Assembly (NCBI GenBank): GCA_017477245.1
Contig: JAFUWY010000037.1
Location: forward strand, 62,001 to 126,000
DNA from: Bacteroidales bacterium
Lineage (GTDB): Bacteria; Bacteroidota; Bacteroidia; Bacteroidales; UBA932
Direction of reading: 5' to 3'
Length of the DNA: 64,000 bases
A program made the translations under genes and the position numbers. Below the pieces are notes generated by a model. It was not told the DNA's origin and did not search any database. It was given only the letters and a program-made list of their open reading frames with translations. The stretch's first letter is position 1. Each line of letters opens with the position of its first letter. This document shows positions 8,280 through 16,658 of this stretch, piece after piece.

Positions 8280-9190
8280 CGGACAAGAACCTCTCCGTCA
8301 GCCTCTGCGGCCTGACGATGAAAAACCCGGTCGTCCCCGCGAGCGGGACCTTTGGCTTCGGCCTCGAACTCGCCGACGCGATGGACCTGGACGTCCTGGG
8401 CGGCATCTCCCTGAAGGGGACCACCCGCGAGGCGCGCTTCGGCAACCCGACCCCGCGCATCGCCGAGTGCACCGCCGGGATGATCAACTCCGTAGGTCTG
8501 CAGAACCCGGGCATCGGCGTCCTCGTGGCCGACAAGGCCCCGGCCCTGCGCCGCATTTACGGCGGCGTGATCATCGCCAACATCAGCGGCTACTCCGTGG
8601 AGGAGTACGCCTACAACTGCGCGCAGGCGGATGCCTGCCCGGCGATCGACCTCCTCGAGGTCAACGTCTCCTGCCCCAACGTGCACGGCGGCGGGATGGC
8701 CTTCGGCACCGACGCGCAGAGCGCCGCGGCCGTCACGAAGGCCGTCAAGGCCGTCACGCACAAACCCGTGTTCATCAAGCTCAGCCCCAACGTCACGGAC
8801 ATCGTCAGCATCGCGCGGGCCTGCGAGGACGCCGGGGCGGACGGCATCACCCTGGTCAACACCTTCCTGGGGATGCGCATCGACATCCGGAAGCGCAAGC
8901 CCGTGATCGCCAACAAGATGGGCGGATTCTCCGGCCCCGCCGTCTTCCCGGTGGCCCTGCGGATGGTCTGGCAGGTGGCCCACGCCTGCGCCATCCCCGT
9001 GATGGGCTGCGGCGGCGTGCGCCGGGCCGAGGACGTCGTGGAGATGATGATGGCCGGCGCCACGGCCGTGCAGGTGGGCGCGGAGAACCTCCGCAACCCC
9101 CAGGCCTGCCCGGAGATTGTCGCCGCCCTCCCCGCCCTGATGGACGAACTCGGAATCGACAGTTTACAAGACATAATCGGTATCGTATAA
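8273..9190 (+). CDS. pyrD: Dihydroorotate dehydrogenase B, catalytic subunit
   Basis: FMN enzyme (class 1B) oxidising dihydroorotate to orotate together with PyrK, in the cytosol. 305 residues. Visible: GGISLKGTT with Lys48, NVSCPN with the class 1 catalytic Cys134 (class 2 enzymes use Ser), [10 protein letters not shown], and the phosphate-binding end [10 protein letters not shown]. The ATG at 8273 lies inside the end of pyrK, so translation is likely coupled. pyrF follows after 2 bp. Confidence 0.96.
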   Translation: MVTDKNLSVSLCGLTMKNPVVPASGTFGFGLELADAMDLDVLGGISLKGTTREARFGNPTPRIAECTAGMINSVGLQNPGIGVLVADKAPALRRIYGGVIIANISGYSVEEYAYNCAQADACPAIDLLEVNVSCPNVHGGGMAFGTDAQSAAAVTKAVKAVTHKPVFIKLSPNVTDIVSIARACEDAGADGITLVNTFLGMRIDIRKRKPVIANKMGGFSGPAVFPVALRMVWQVAHACAIPVMGCGGVRRAEDVVEMMMAGATAVQVGAENLRNPQACPEIVAALPALMDELGIDSLQDIIGIV

Positions 9191-9192
9191 CC

Positions 9193-9963
9193 ATGGCAAA
9201 AGACGTCATCATCGCCTGCGACTTCGCCGGCAGGCAGCAGACCCTCGGGTTCCTCGACGCGTTCGCGGGACACCGCAAACCCTTCGTCAAGATCGGAATG
9301 GAGCTCTTCTACGCCGAAGGGCCGGACATCGTGCGCGAGCTCAAGCGCCGCGGCCACCCGGTCTTCCTGGACCTCAAGCTCCACGACATCCCCAACACCG
9401 TCCGTAAGGCGATGCGCGTGCTCTCCGCGCTGGACGTGGACATCGTCAACGTCCACGCCGCCGGCACCATCGAGATGATGCGCGCGGCCCTGGAAGGTTT
9501 AATTGAGGGAAGGAAACCGGGGCCCCCGAAAATCTCTGATTTACGGGGTGGTCTTGATGGCTCGCGTCCCCTGCTGATCGCCGTGACCCAGCTCACCTCC
9601 ACCAGCGAGGAGCGCATGCAGCGCGAGCTGCTGATCGGCGCCGGGATCAACGACACCATCGTGAAATACGCGCAGAACGCGCGTGAAGCCGGCCTGGACG
9701 GCGTCGTCTGCTCGCCGCTCGAAGCGGCGATGGTCAAGGACGCCTGCGGCCCGCAGTTCCTGACCGTCACGCCGGGTATCCGCTTCGCGGACGCCGCCGC
9801 GGACGACCAGGTCCGCATCACCACCCCCGCCCGGGCCCGGGAGATCGGCTCCGACTACATCGTGGTCGGCCGCCCCGTGACGGCCGCGCCCGACCCCGTC
9901 GCGGCCTACGACCGCTGCCTCCGGGAATTCCTGAACCTCGAACAAACGACTTTCCGGGCCTGA
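9193..9963 (+). CDS. pyrF: Orotidine 5'-phosphate decarboxylase
   Basis: Final step to UMP. The 256-residue protein has the catalytic tetrad region [11 protein letters not shown] (Asp60, Lys62, Asp65), NVHAAGT, and the phosphate-loop end [13 protein letters not shown]. Between LEGLIEG and [17 protein letters not shown] there is an insertion-like stretch (about residues 103-124) with AT-richer, rare-codon DNA (TTA, ATT, AGG, CTT) and an inverted repeat, unlike the rest of the operon. It falls in a surface loop between strand and helix, so activity should survive. Start ATG is 2 bp after pyrD. Confidence 0.95.
   Translation: MAKDVIIACDFAGRQQTLGFLDAFAGHRKPFVKIGMELFYAEGPDIVRELKRRGHPVFLDLKLHDIPNTVRKAMRVLSALDVDIVNVHAAGTIEMMRAALEGLIEGRKPGPPKISDLRGGLDGSRPLLIAVTQLTSTSEERMQRELLIGAGINDTIVKYAQNAREAGLDGVVCSPLEAAMVKDACGPQFLTVTPGIRFADAAADDQVRITTPARAREIGSDYIVVGRPVTAAPDPVAAYDRCLREFLNLEQTTFRA
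9524..9548. repeat. Inverted repeat inside pyrF
   Basis: CCCCGAAAATC (9524-9534) and GATTTACGGGG (9538-9548) are complementary at 10 of 11 positions around a 3-nt loop. The surrounding 60-70 bp is AT-richer than the flanking gene and codes for an apparent extra loop in the protein. It may be a palindromic element inserted in frame. Confidence 0.5.
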
Positions 9964-9987
9964 CCCGGGACCATACACCACCAAGAT

Positions 9988-10596
9988 ATGCAAAGACAGA
10001 TAGCCAAAGACCTCCTCTCGATCGGCGCCGTGTTCCTGCGCCCCGAGGAGCCGTTCACCTGGGCCAGCGGCATCCAGAGCCCGATCTACTGCGACAACCG
10101 CCTCACCCTCTCCGCCCCCGCCGTGCGCACGCACGTCGAGGAAGGGCTCGCCGCCCTGGTGCGGGAGCACTTCCCGCAGTGCGAGGCGCTGATGGGCACC
10201 TCCACCGCCGGCATCGCCCACGCCGCCATCACCGCCACGATCCTCGGCCTGCCGATGGGCTACGTGCGGGGCGAGGCCAAGAGCCACGGCCGCACCAACC
10301 GCATCGAAGGCCGGCTGGAGCCCGGCACGAAGGTCGTCGTGGTCGAGGACCTCATCTCCACGGGCGGCAGCGTCATCGACGTCGTGAACGCGCTGCGCGA
10401 GGCGGGCGCCGAGGTGCTCGGCATCGTCAGCATCTTCACCTACGGCATCCGCAAGGGCCTGGAGCGCCTCGCAGCCGCGAACGTCGTCAACCATTCGCTC
10501 AGCAACCTCGACGTGCTCGTGGACGTAGCGGTCGAGGAAGGCTATATCAAACCCGAACAGAAAGAACAAGTCATCGCATTCCGCAACGCATTATGA
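9988..10596 (+). CDS. pyrE: Orotate phosphoribosyltransferase
   Basis: Adds ribose-5-phosphate from PRPP to orotate, giving OMP for PyrF. 202 residues with FTWASGIQSPIYCDNR (orotate and PRPP contacts), the flexible-loop region GEAKSHGRTN and the type I PRPP motif VVVVEDLISTGGS near residue 115. Starts 24 bp after pyrF, the largest gap in the operon; ends in an ATGA overlap with pyrB, indicating translational coupling. Confidence 0.96.
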   Translation: MQRQIAKDLLSIGAVFLRPEEPFTWASGIQSPIYCDNRLTLSAPAVRTHVEEGLAALVREHFPQCEALMGTSTAGIAHAAITATILGLPMGYVRGEAKSHGRTNRIEGRLEPGTKVVVVEDLISTGGSVIDVVNALREAGAEVLGIVSIFTYGIRKGLERLAAANVVNHSLSNLDVLVDVAVEEGYIKPEQKEQVIAFRNAL

Positions 10597-11672
10597 AACA
10601 CCTCATCGATCCTACCGACCTCACCAAGGAAGAAATCGACCAGATCGTCGCACTGGCCCAGGACATCATCGCCCACCGCGAACGCTACCAGGGCAGCATG
10701 GCCCACAAGAAACTCGCGACGCTCTTCTACGAGCCGAGCACCCGCACGCGGCTGAGCTTCACCGCCGCGATGATGGAGCTGGGCGGCAACGTCCTCGGCT
10801 TCTCCAACCCCCAGAACTCCTCCGTGAGCAAGGGCGAGACGGTGCAGGACACCGTGCGCGTGGTCGGCTGCTTTGCCGATATCATCGCGATGCGCCACCC
10901 GATCGAAGGGGCGCCCCTGGTCGCCTCCGAGGTGTCCCGCGTGCCGATCATCAACGCCGGCGACGGCTCCCACAGCCACCCGACGCAGACCCTGACGGAC
11001 CTCCTCACCATCCAGCGCGAGCTCGGCCACATCGACGGGATCACCATCGGTTTCTGCGGCGACCTCCGCTTCGGCCGCACGGTCCACTCCCTGATCAAGG
11101 CCCTGTCCCGCTACCGCGACATCAAGGTCGTGCTGATTGCCCCGGACGAGCTGCGCCTGCCGGACTACATCAAGCAGGACGTCTGCGACAAGATGGGCGT
11201 CGCCTACCGCGAGACCGACAACCTCGACGAAGCCATCCCCGAACTGGACGTGCTCTACATGACGCGCGTGCAGAAGGAGCGCTTCCTCGACGAGGACGAG
11301 TTCGACCGTGTCAAGGACAGCTTCGTGCTGGACGCCCGCCGCATGGCGCTCGCCAAGGAGAAGATGGCGGTGCTGCACCCGCTGCCCCGCGTCAACGAGA
11401 TCCTCACCGAGGTCGACGACGATCCGCGCGCCGCATATTTCCGTCAGGTGGAGAACGGCAAGTTCGTGCGCATGGCATTGATCGTCAGTCTGTTGGAGTG
11501 GAAGGACGATCCCGAGCACGCGATGCCGGAGCACGAGGAGCCCATCCTCAGCAGCTCCCTGCACTGCACCAACAGCAAGTGTATCTGCAACAACGAGAAG
11601 CACCAGCCCCGTTTCCGCCTCGCGGAGAACGGCATCTACCGCTGCTGGTACTGCGACAGCAAGGTCCGGTAG
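10593..11672 (+). CDS. pyrB: Aspartate carbamoyltransferase fused to a PyrI-like zinc domain
   Basis: Condenses carbamoyl phosphate and aspartate, the committed pyrimidine step. Residues 1 to about 305 are a standard catalytic chain: FYEPSTRTRLSF (carbamoyl-phosphate loop), DGSHSHPTQTL and HPLPRVNEI. After a 20-residue acidic linker a zinc-knuckle follows: Cys325-x4-Cys330 and Cys351-x2-Cys354, in HCTNSKC and CWYC. This closely resembles the C-terminal zinc domain of the regulatory chain PyrI (CxxxxC ... CxxC), which in E. coli docks onto PyrB. The N-terminal nucleotide-binding domain of PyrI is missing and no pyrI lies nearby. Total 359 residues against about 305-310 for plain PyrB. Confidence 0.95.
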   Translation: MKHLIDPTDLTKEEIDQIVALAQDIIAHRERYQGSMAHKKLATLFYEPSTRTRLSFTAAMMELGGNVLGFSNPQNSSVSKGETVQDTVRVVGCFADIIAMRHPIEGAPLVASEVSRVPIINAGDGSHSHPTQTLTDLLTIQRELGHIDGITIGFCGDLRFGRTVHSLIKALSRYRDIKVVLIAPDELRLPDYIKQDVCDKMGVAYRETDNLDEAIPELDVLYMTRVQKERFLDEDEFDRVKDSFVLDARRMALAKEKMAVLHPLPRVNEILTEVDDDPRAAYFRQVENGKFVRMALIVSLLEWKDDPEHAMPEHEEPILSSSLHCTNSKCICNNEKHQPRFRLAENGIYRCWYCDSKVR

Positions 11673-12065
11673 ACGGAGAACCGTAACACCACTTCACACC
11701 TATACATGAATTGCGTGATTCATCGCCGTGCGAGTCGTTGTACGGGCGAATCACAGCCGAGCAATACGCGGCGCGGCTGCTCCCTGCGGGGAGACGGTGC
11801 ACCACCGCCGTGCATAACCAGGCACGGCGGTTAGCGTGGCTCACCGGGAGTTTTGGGAACTCCCGGCGGCCGCGCTTGCCCGGCGGCAGTCTACTAATTT
11901 GAAAAACTTAGGCCCGGATAAGGGCCTTATCCTGCCGGATCCCCTTTCTGCATCTACCCTTTGGCCTGTATAAGTGCGTTTTCCAGCCCGAACCCCATCT
12001 GTCAGCTACCCTTCGGACTGGAAAAAGGTGGTATTCTGGCCAATCCCCCACCGCTGTTACTTCCC
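11673..12065. other. Gene-free structured stretch after pyrB
   Basis: No convincing gene. Bases 11711-11932 are dense in perfect inverted repeats: GTGATTC/GAATCAC (11715-11721, 11748-11754), a CTCCC/GGGAG stem near 11781-11792, ACCGCCGTGC/GCACGGCGGT (11804-11813, 11822-11831), CCGGGAGTT/AACTCCCGG (11844-11852, 11858-11866) and GGATAAG/CTTATCC (11916-11922, 11926-11932). None has a long T-run. It could be a structured RNA, the 3' end of the pyr transcript, or decayed palindromic repeats. The small open frames here look spurious. Confidence 0.45.
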
Positions 12066-12182
12066 GGGGGCAGAGAAGGGGCTCAGCGCCCTTGGGAAGA
12101 GAAAAAAGCGGTTGCCAGGGGCAAAGAAGGGGCTCAGCGCCCTTGGGAAGAGAAAAAAGCGGTTACCGGGGGCAGAGAAGGA
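12066..12182 (+). repeat. 51-bp tandem repeat array 1
   Basis: Two full units (12066-12116, 12117-12167) and a partial third, each 51 bp, opening GGGGGCAGAGAAGGGG and containing CTCAGCGCCCTTGGGAAGA. One plus-strand frame reads PGAEKGLSALGKRKKRL per unit. The same unit, inverted, forms a longer array at 62.8-63.1 kb. The array runs almost into the stop codon of the MBOAT gene. Confidence 0.85.
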
Positions 12183-12188
12183 GGTCCG

Positions 12189-14045
12189 CTAGAACTGGAA
12201 GTAGATGAAGGCCTGCAGGTCGGCGGTGATAAACTGGTAGACGAGGAAGACGACCGCGACGACGAAGAGGGCCATCACGGGCAGCGGCAGCATGGCGAAG
12301 CTGATGCGGTACCAGCGCTTCCAGCGCGCCGGGAGCCAGTGGATCAGCATGCCGAGCACGATCAGGCCGAAGACCCGCCAGTACTTCGTGCATATCTGCG
12401 GGATGAGGGTCCAGTCCCAGGCCGAACCGATCTGGTGGACCATCCGCCGGGCGGTCTGCCAGGCCACTTCGTTGGCCGTGGCGGGATCGAGGTTGCTCCC
12501 CGCCCGGAAGAACAGCCGCGTGAAGGTGATAAAGGTGAAGGTCTGCACCACGCCCCAGACATAGCCCAACTGCCGGCACCCCTTCCCGCCGCACAGGTGG
12601 TAGACAAAGCGTACCAGCGTCCCGACCCAGACCGCCAGGGCCCAGATGAAGAGCAGGTTCCACACCGGCGTGCCCGCCAGCCAGCGCGCCACGCCCAGGC
12701 CCGCCGTGACCAGCGACACCAGCGCGAAACGCCAGCCCCAGCGCATCTCCTTCCAGAACTGGTACACCACCAGGCCGATGCCGTTCAGGCCGCCCCATAT
12801 GATGAAATTCCACGAAGCGCCGTGCCACAGGCCGCCCAGCAGCATGGTGATGAAGCGGTTGATGTTGGCCAGGATCTTCTTGCGCCGTTCCGGCTTGAAA
12901 TAAGCCACCGCGCCGAGCACCGCCGCCAGCAGCACGAACACCGCCGACACCGCCCAGCTTCCGGACAGGATCGCTGCGATCACGGCGAACAGCACGATCC
13001 AGAAATAGGTCCCGAACGTGGCGTTGCGGTTGCCGCCCAGAGGGATGTAGAGATAGTTCTTCAGCCAGCTGCTGAGCGACATGTGCCAGCGCCGCCAGAA
13101 GTCCTGCGGGTTGGAAGCCTTGTAGGGTGAATTGAAGTTCTGCGGCAGGTAGAAGCCCATCAGCATCGCCACGCCGATGGCGATGTCCGTGTAGCCCGAG
13201 AAGTCGGCGTAGACCTGCAGGGAGTAGCCGAACAGCGCCGCCAGGTTCTCGAAGCCCGTGTACAGCAGCGGATTGCCGAACACCCGGTCCACGAAGTTGA
13301 CCGCGATGTAGTCGCTCAGGATCAGCTTCTTCGCCAGGCCGTTCAAGATCCAGAACACGGCGATGCCGAACTGCCGGCGTCCCAGGAAGAAGGGCTTGTA
13401 GAGCTGCGGGATGAACTCGCTCGCCCGCACGATCGGACCCGCCACCAGCTGCGGGAAGAAACTCACGTAGAAGCCGAAGTCCAGGATGTTGTCCACCGGC
13501 TTCACCTGCCCGCGGTACACGTCCACCGTGTAGCTGATCACCTGGAAGGTGAAAAATGAGATGCCCACCGGCAGCACGATCCGGTCGACACGGAAGAGCT
13601 CCGTGCCCGCCAGGGCGTTGCCCACCGCGCCGAACACGTTGACGACCCGCATCTCCAGCCCGGTCAGCGAGTGCACGAAGTCCGCGAAGAAATAGGCATA
13701 CTTGAAGTAACAGAGCAGCAGCAGGTCGATGCAGATGCTCAGCACCAGCCAGGCCTTCCGGCGCCCCGGCCGCCTGCTGGCGGCGATGCGCCGGGCGATC
13801 AGGAAGTCCGAGCAGGTCACGAAGACCAGGATCAGCACGGACAGCCCGCTGGTCTTGTAGTAGAAAAAGAGGCTGACGAAGAACAGGAAGGCGTTGCGCA
13901 GCAGCCGCCGGTCCCCGATCAGGGCGAACACGGCATAGACCAGCGCGAAGAACGCCCAGAAGTAGAACTGGGTGAACAGCAGCGGCGAGTTCGGATCGAA
14001 TCCGAACAGCCGTTGCGCGAATCCTGCCAGTCCGTCCCAGTCCAT
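12189..14045 (-). CDS. MBOAT-family membrane O-acyltransferase
   Basis: Multi-pass inner-membrane protein of the AlgI/DltB type that hands acyl (usually acetyl) groups across the membrane to an extracytoplasmic polymer. 618 residues with many hydrophobic helices, a conserved NFNSPYKASNPQDFWRRWH segment near residue 310, IPLGGNR, and the family's invariant histidine in LLGGLWHGASWNFIIWGG near residue 405. Its partners are almost certainly the two SGNH hydrolase-like proteins encoded directly upstream, in the way AlgI works with AlgJ/AlgX. Start 4 bp after the preceding stop implies an operon. The acceptor (capsule, peptidoglycan or other glycan) cannot be told. Confidence 0.92.
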   Translation of the reverse strand: MDWDGLAGFAQRLFGFDPNSPLLFTQFYFWAFFALVYAVFALIGDRRLLRNAFLFFVSLFFYYKTSGLSVLILVFVTCSDFLIARRIAASRRPGRRKAWLVLSICIDLLLLCYFKYAYFFADFVHSLTGLEMRVVNVFGAVGNALAGTELFRVDRIVLPVGISFFTFQVISYTVDVYRGQVKPVDNILDFGFYVSFFPQLVAGPIVRASEFIPQLYKPFFLGRRQFGIAVFWILNGLAKKLILSDYIAVNFVDRVFGNPLLYTGFENLAALFGYSLQVYADFSGYTDIAIGVAMLMGFYLPQNFNSPYKASNPQDFWRRWHMSLSSWLKNYLYIPLGGNRNATFGTYFWIVLFAVIAAILSGSWAVSAVFVLLAAVLGAVAYFKPERRKKILANINRFITMLLGGLWHGASWNFIIWGGLNGIGLVVYQFWKEMRWGWRFALVSLVTAGLGVARWLAGTPVWNLLFIWALAVWVGTLVRFVYHLCGGKGCRQLGYVWGVVQTFTFITFTRLFFRAGSNLDPATANEVAWQTARRMVHQIGSAWDWTLIPQICTKYWRVFGLIVLGMLIHWLPARWKRWYRISFAMLPLPVMALFVVAVVFLVYQFITADLQAFIYFQF

Positions 14046-14049
14046 CGCC

Positions 14050-15327
14050 TTATCTTTGAGAGAGATAATCTGCCTTCAACGCCTCCACGAACAGGTCCGC
14101 CAGCAAGGTATAGCCCGCGTCCGTGAAATGCAGGCGGTCCGCCTTGGCGAGGCCGGCCTTGCGCCAGGCCTCGACCGAGTGGGCGCCGCCCATCACCCCG
14201 TACAGGTCCCAGACCGCCGCGCCGTATTCCTCGGCCAGTTCCAGCATCGCCTTGCGCACCGCTGCGCCGTTGGCGTTCCAGGTCATGCCGCGGCGGACAT
14301 AGCGGTAGCTGTCGTTGTTGGTGATGAACACGAAGGCGCAGCCGGGGTTCACCCGCCGCACCATCGCGATGAGGCGGCGGTAGTTGTCCTTGAACTTCTC
14401 CGGCTTGAAATCCTTGGCCGTCGTGGCGGAATCGTTGATCCCCACGCCGAAGACCGCCAGGTCGGGACGCACCAGCTGCAGGTCCCGCTCCAGGTCCTCG
14501 CACTTGTCCAGCCAGGAGGGCAGGGCCGCCCCGTTGACGCCGGAGGCGAAATAGTTGACGCCCGGCCGGAAGCTCTCCGGCAGCAGGCCCGTCAGCGTGA
14601 ACTCCTCGCCCGCCGGCACGGCGAAGCGCACGAGGACGCTGTCGGTCGGGGCCGGCAGGTCGAAGACGTAGCTGCACGTCAGGCTGTCGAACGCGAAGCG
14701 CAGCGTGTCCGCCAGGCAGAGGACATAGGGATAGGCGCGCTCCGAGCTGCCGTAGCCCAGCACGCGCAGGCGGCTGCACGCCCAGCGGTCTCCCCCGTCC
14801 GGATTGAGCCGGAAGGCCACCGAGGCGTCGGGGCTCGCCGTGCGGGCCCCATAGCCGGTGATCCCGTACCGGGGCCGGCGGAGCTTGCTCGCCTTCGTCA
14901 GGATCGGGGCTTCCCACTCTCCCGTCGTCGTGATGCGGTAGGTCTTGTCGTAATTCGTCTTGGCGAGTGCCATGGGGAACAGGAAACCGCGGTCCCCGCG
15001 GAGGGTCAGCGAATCGATGTCGTCCCGGATGCGGTTGGGGAAGAACCCGGCCTGCACGTGGGATCCGCCGATGTGCCAGACGTTGAGGTTGCCCTGCCCC
15101 GTCGCGAGCAGGCTGTCCAGCCGCGCGTAGAGGCTGTCCTGGGCGCTCCGGTCCCCCGGGAAAACTAGGGCCGAGGCTTCCGGGTGGACGCAGGCGGGCA
15201 GGTCCTGGCCGCGAAGTGCAGAGGCCAGACAGAGGACCGCCAGGCAAAGGAGGAGATTCCGGGTCAAGCCCGGAATGAGGGAAGTCAGGCCCGGAATGAC
15301 GGTTATTTCAGGTTTTCCTTTCTCCAT
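14050..15327 (-). CDS. Periplasmic SGNH/GDSL hydrolase-like protein
   Basis: Probable O-acetyl transferase or esterase partner of the MBOAT protein. 425 residues. SGNH blocks are visible: IGGSHVQAG (block I Ser), GVGINDSA (block III Asn-Asp) and DRLHFTDAGY (block V Asp-His). The N-terminus is odd: residues 8-24 are encoded by a palindromic repeat ([17 protein letters not shown]), followed by a normal hydrophobic signal NLLLCLAVLCLASALRGQ. The repeat therefore seems to have inserted at the gene start and donated the first residues. It overlaps the upstream SGNH gene by 25 bp; an original start may have been lost. Confidence 0.82.
   Translation of the reverse strand: MEKGKPEITVIPGLTSLIPGLTRNLLLCLAVLCLASALRGQDLPACVHPEASALVFPGDRSAQDSLYARLDSLLATGQGNLNVWHIGGSHVQAGFFPNRIRDDIDSLTLRGDRGFLFPMALAKTNYDKTYRITTTGEWEAPILTKASKLRRPRYGITGYGARTASPDASVAFRLNPDGGDRWACSRLRVLGYGSSERAYPYVLCLADTLRFAFDSLTCSYVFDLPAPTDSVLVRFAVPAGEEFTLTGLLPESFRPGVNYFASGVNGAALPSWLDKCEDLERDLQLVRPDLAVFGVGINDSATTAKDFKPEKFKDNYRRLIAMVRRVNPGCAFVFITNNDSYRYVRRGMTWNANGAAVRKAMLELAEEYGAAVWDLYGVMGGAHSVEAWRKAGLAKADRLHFTDAGYTLLADLFVEALKADYLSQR
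15253..15302. repeat. REP-like palindromic repeat, about 1.5 units
   Basis: ATTCCGGG (15256-15263), TCAAG loop, CCCGGAAT (15269-15276), followed by a half-unit CAGGCCCGGAATGACGG (15286-15302). The last 17 bases recur exactly at 23844-23860. A related palindrome lies in the peptidase gene at 29.6 kb. Here the repeat overlaps the coding start of an SGNH hydrolase and the end of its upstream neighbour. Confidence 0.75.
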
Positions 15328-16658
15328 CGGTAATAGTCATAATACAGAAAGAACGAATCGGAGAACATCTCGCCGATGCGCCGGGCGCCGGCGAGCGTGA
15401 AATGGATATAGTCGGGGCCGGCCAGCGCCGGCTTCGCATTGACCCAGGCCTGCATCGACTCCGCGCCGCCCATGGCGCCGAAGATGTCCCAGTAGGCCGC
15501 GCCGCACTGCGTCGCGGACACCTTCAGGGAGTCCACGAACGCCGGCAGGCGCGGATAGGTCTGGCGCCGGCCCCCCACGGTCGTGGACATGTCGGAAGGG
15601 CCGATGAAGATGATCTTCGCCCGGGGTGCCAGAGACTGCAGGTAGCGGATCTGGCGCCGCGTAGCCTCCAGGTTGTCGGAGACCGACTGGTCGGTCCGGA
15701 ACATCGGGAGGCTGTTGCCGCCGTACTGGAGCAGGATCAGGCGGACGTTCTCCTGCGCGTAGAATTCCCGCAGCTGCGCGGCGTCCATCGCCGTGAAGAA
15801 CGTGCCGCCGCTGCCGCGCATCGCCACGTTGTCCATCCGCACGCCGGTGTCGCTGTCCAGCAGCACGCCGTAGAGATCGGCATAGCCGGACACGGTCAGC
15901 GACGCGCGCTGCGAGCTGTCCGGCACGGCGAACCTCGCCAGCACCAGCGGCCCACCCGGTTTCACGGTGAGGGTATCGGCGCGGCTGCGGATGCGCAGGT
16001 CGCTCTTGAGGTTGCCCGCCACCAGGGTCACCCGGTCGAACCAGATGGTGTCGTTGTCCCGGGTCCGGATCGGGTAATAGGACAGCACGGCCGTCGTGTC
16101 CAGCCGGACGAAGTCGGCATACGGCCCGTACTGCCGGATGCCGGCCCGGTAGGATGGATCCCCGAAGATGAAGAAACGCTGCAGCTCCGGCGAGGTCCCG
16201 CCGCCGACCTGGCGCGTGGCATGCTCGCGGGCCGGCATCATGCCCGGCCCGCTCCCCCCGAAACGCGCCTGCAGGCGGCTCCGGATGGTCCCGGTGATGC
16301 GGTCTTCCTCGATCTGGGAGTCCCCGTAATGGATGATGCGCAGCGGCTCCCGCTCCGCGCTGTCCAGCGCCACGAAGAGGGAGTCGAAGAAAGCCGGGTC
16401 GTTCCCGGGCAGGTAGAAGCGCGCCGGGTCGGACTCGAAGAAGCCGAGGTACTCCTTGCGCTCGGCGGCGAGCACCGCCTGGCGGCGCTGCTCCAGCAGC
16501 TCCTCCGGCGAAGGACCCCGCTCCACCTCCCCGGTCAGCACTTCGGAGAGCGCCGGGAAGCGCAGCCCCAGGATGCCCCGGGACGGGTAGACGGCGCAGA
16601 GCACCGCCAGCAGGGCGATGACACCGAATAGGAACAGCAGGACGCGGCCGCGGCTCAT
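15303..16658 (-). CDS. Membrane-anchored SGNH/GDSL hydrolase-like protein
   Basis: 451 residues with an N-terminal signal anchor ([17 protein letters not shown]), then an acidic, probably helical stretch and an SGNH domain: [14 protein letters not shown] (block I) near residue 115, [19 protein letters not shown] and [12 protein letters not shown] (block V). It resembles its downstream neighbour and should act with it and the MBOAT protein in glycan O-acylation at the outer face of the inner membrane. I place the start at 16658, in an ATGA overlap with the uvrB stop, rather than at 16697 inside uvrB. Confidence 0.82.
   Translation of the reverse strand: MSRGRVLLFLFGVIALLAVLCAVYPSRGILGLRFPALSEVLTGEVERGPSPEELLEQRRQAVLAAERKEYLGFFESDPARFYLPGNDPAFFDSLFVALDSAEREPLRIIHYGDSQIEEDRITGTIRSRLQARFGGSGPGMMPAREHATRQVGGGTSPELQRFFIFGDPSYRAGIRQYGPYADFVRLDTTAVLSYYPIRTRDNDTIWFDRVTLVAGNLKSDLRIRSRADTLTVKPGGPLVLARFAVPDSSQRASLTVSGYADLYGVLLDSDTGVRMDNVAMRGSGGTFFTAMDAAQLREFYAQENVRLILLQYGGNSLPMFRTDQSVSDNLEATRRQIRYLQSLAPRAKIIFIGPSDMSTTVGGRRQTYPRLPAFVDSLKVSATQCGAAYWDIFGAMGGAESMQAWVNAKPALAGPDYIHFTLAGARRIGEMFSDSFFLYYDYYRWRKENLK

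Noticed and set aside
11800-11870. Integron attC site after pyrB
   Set aside because: GTTAGC and ATAACC are present but not in the attC core-site arrangement, and no integrase or cassette is nearby.
11974-12192. 72-codon gene containing the array 1 repeats
   Set aside because: No start signal, and the first half (before the repeat) has no recognisable content; overlaps the stop of the MBOAT gene on the other strand.
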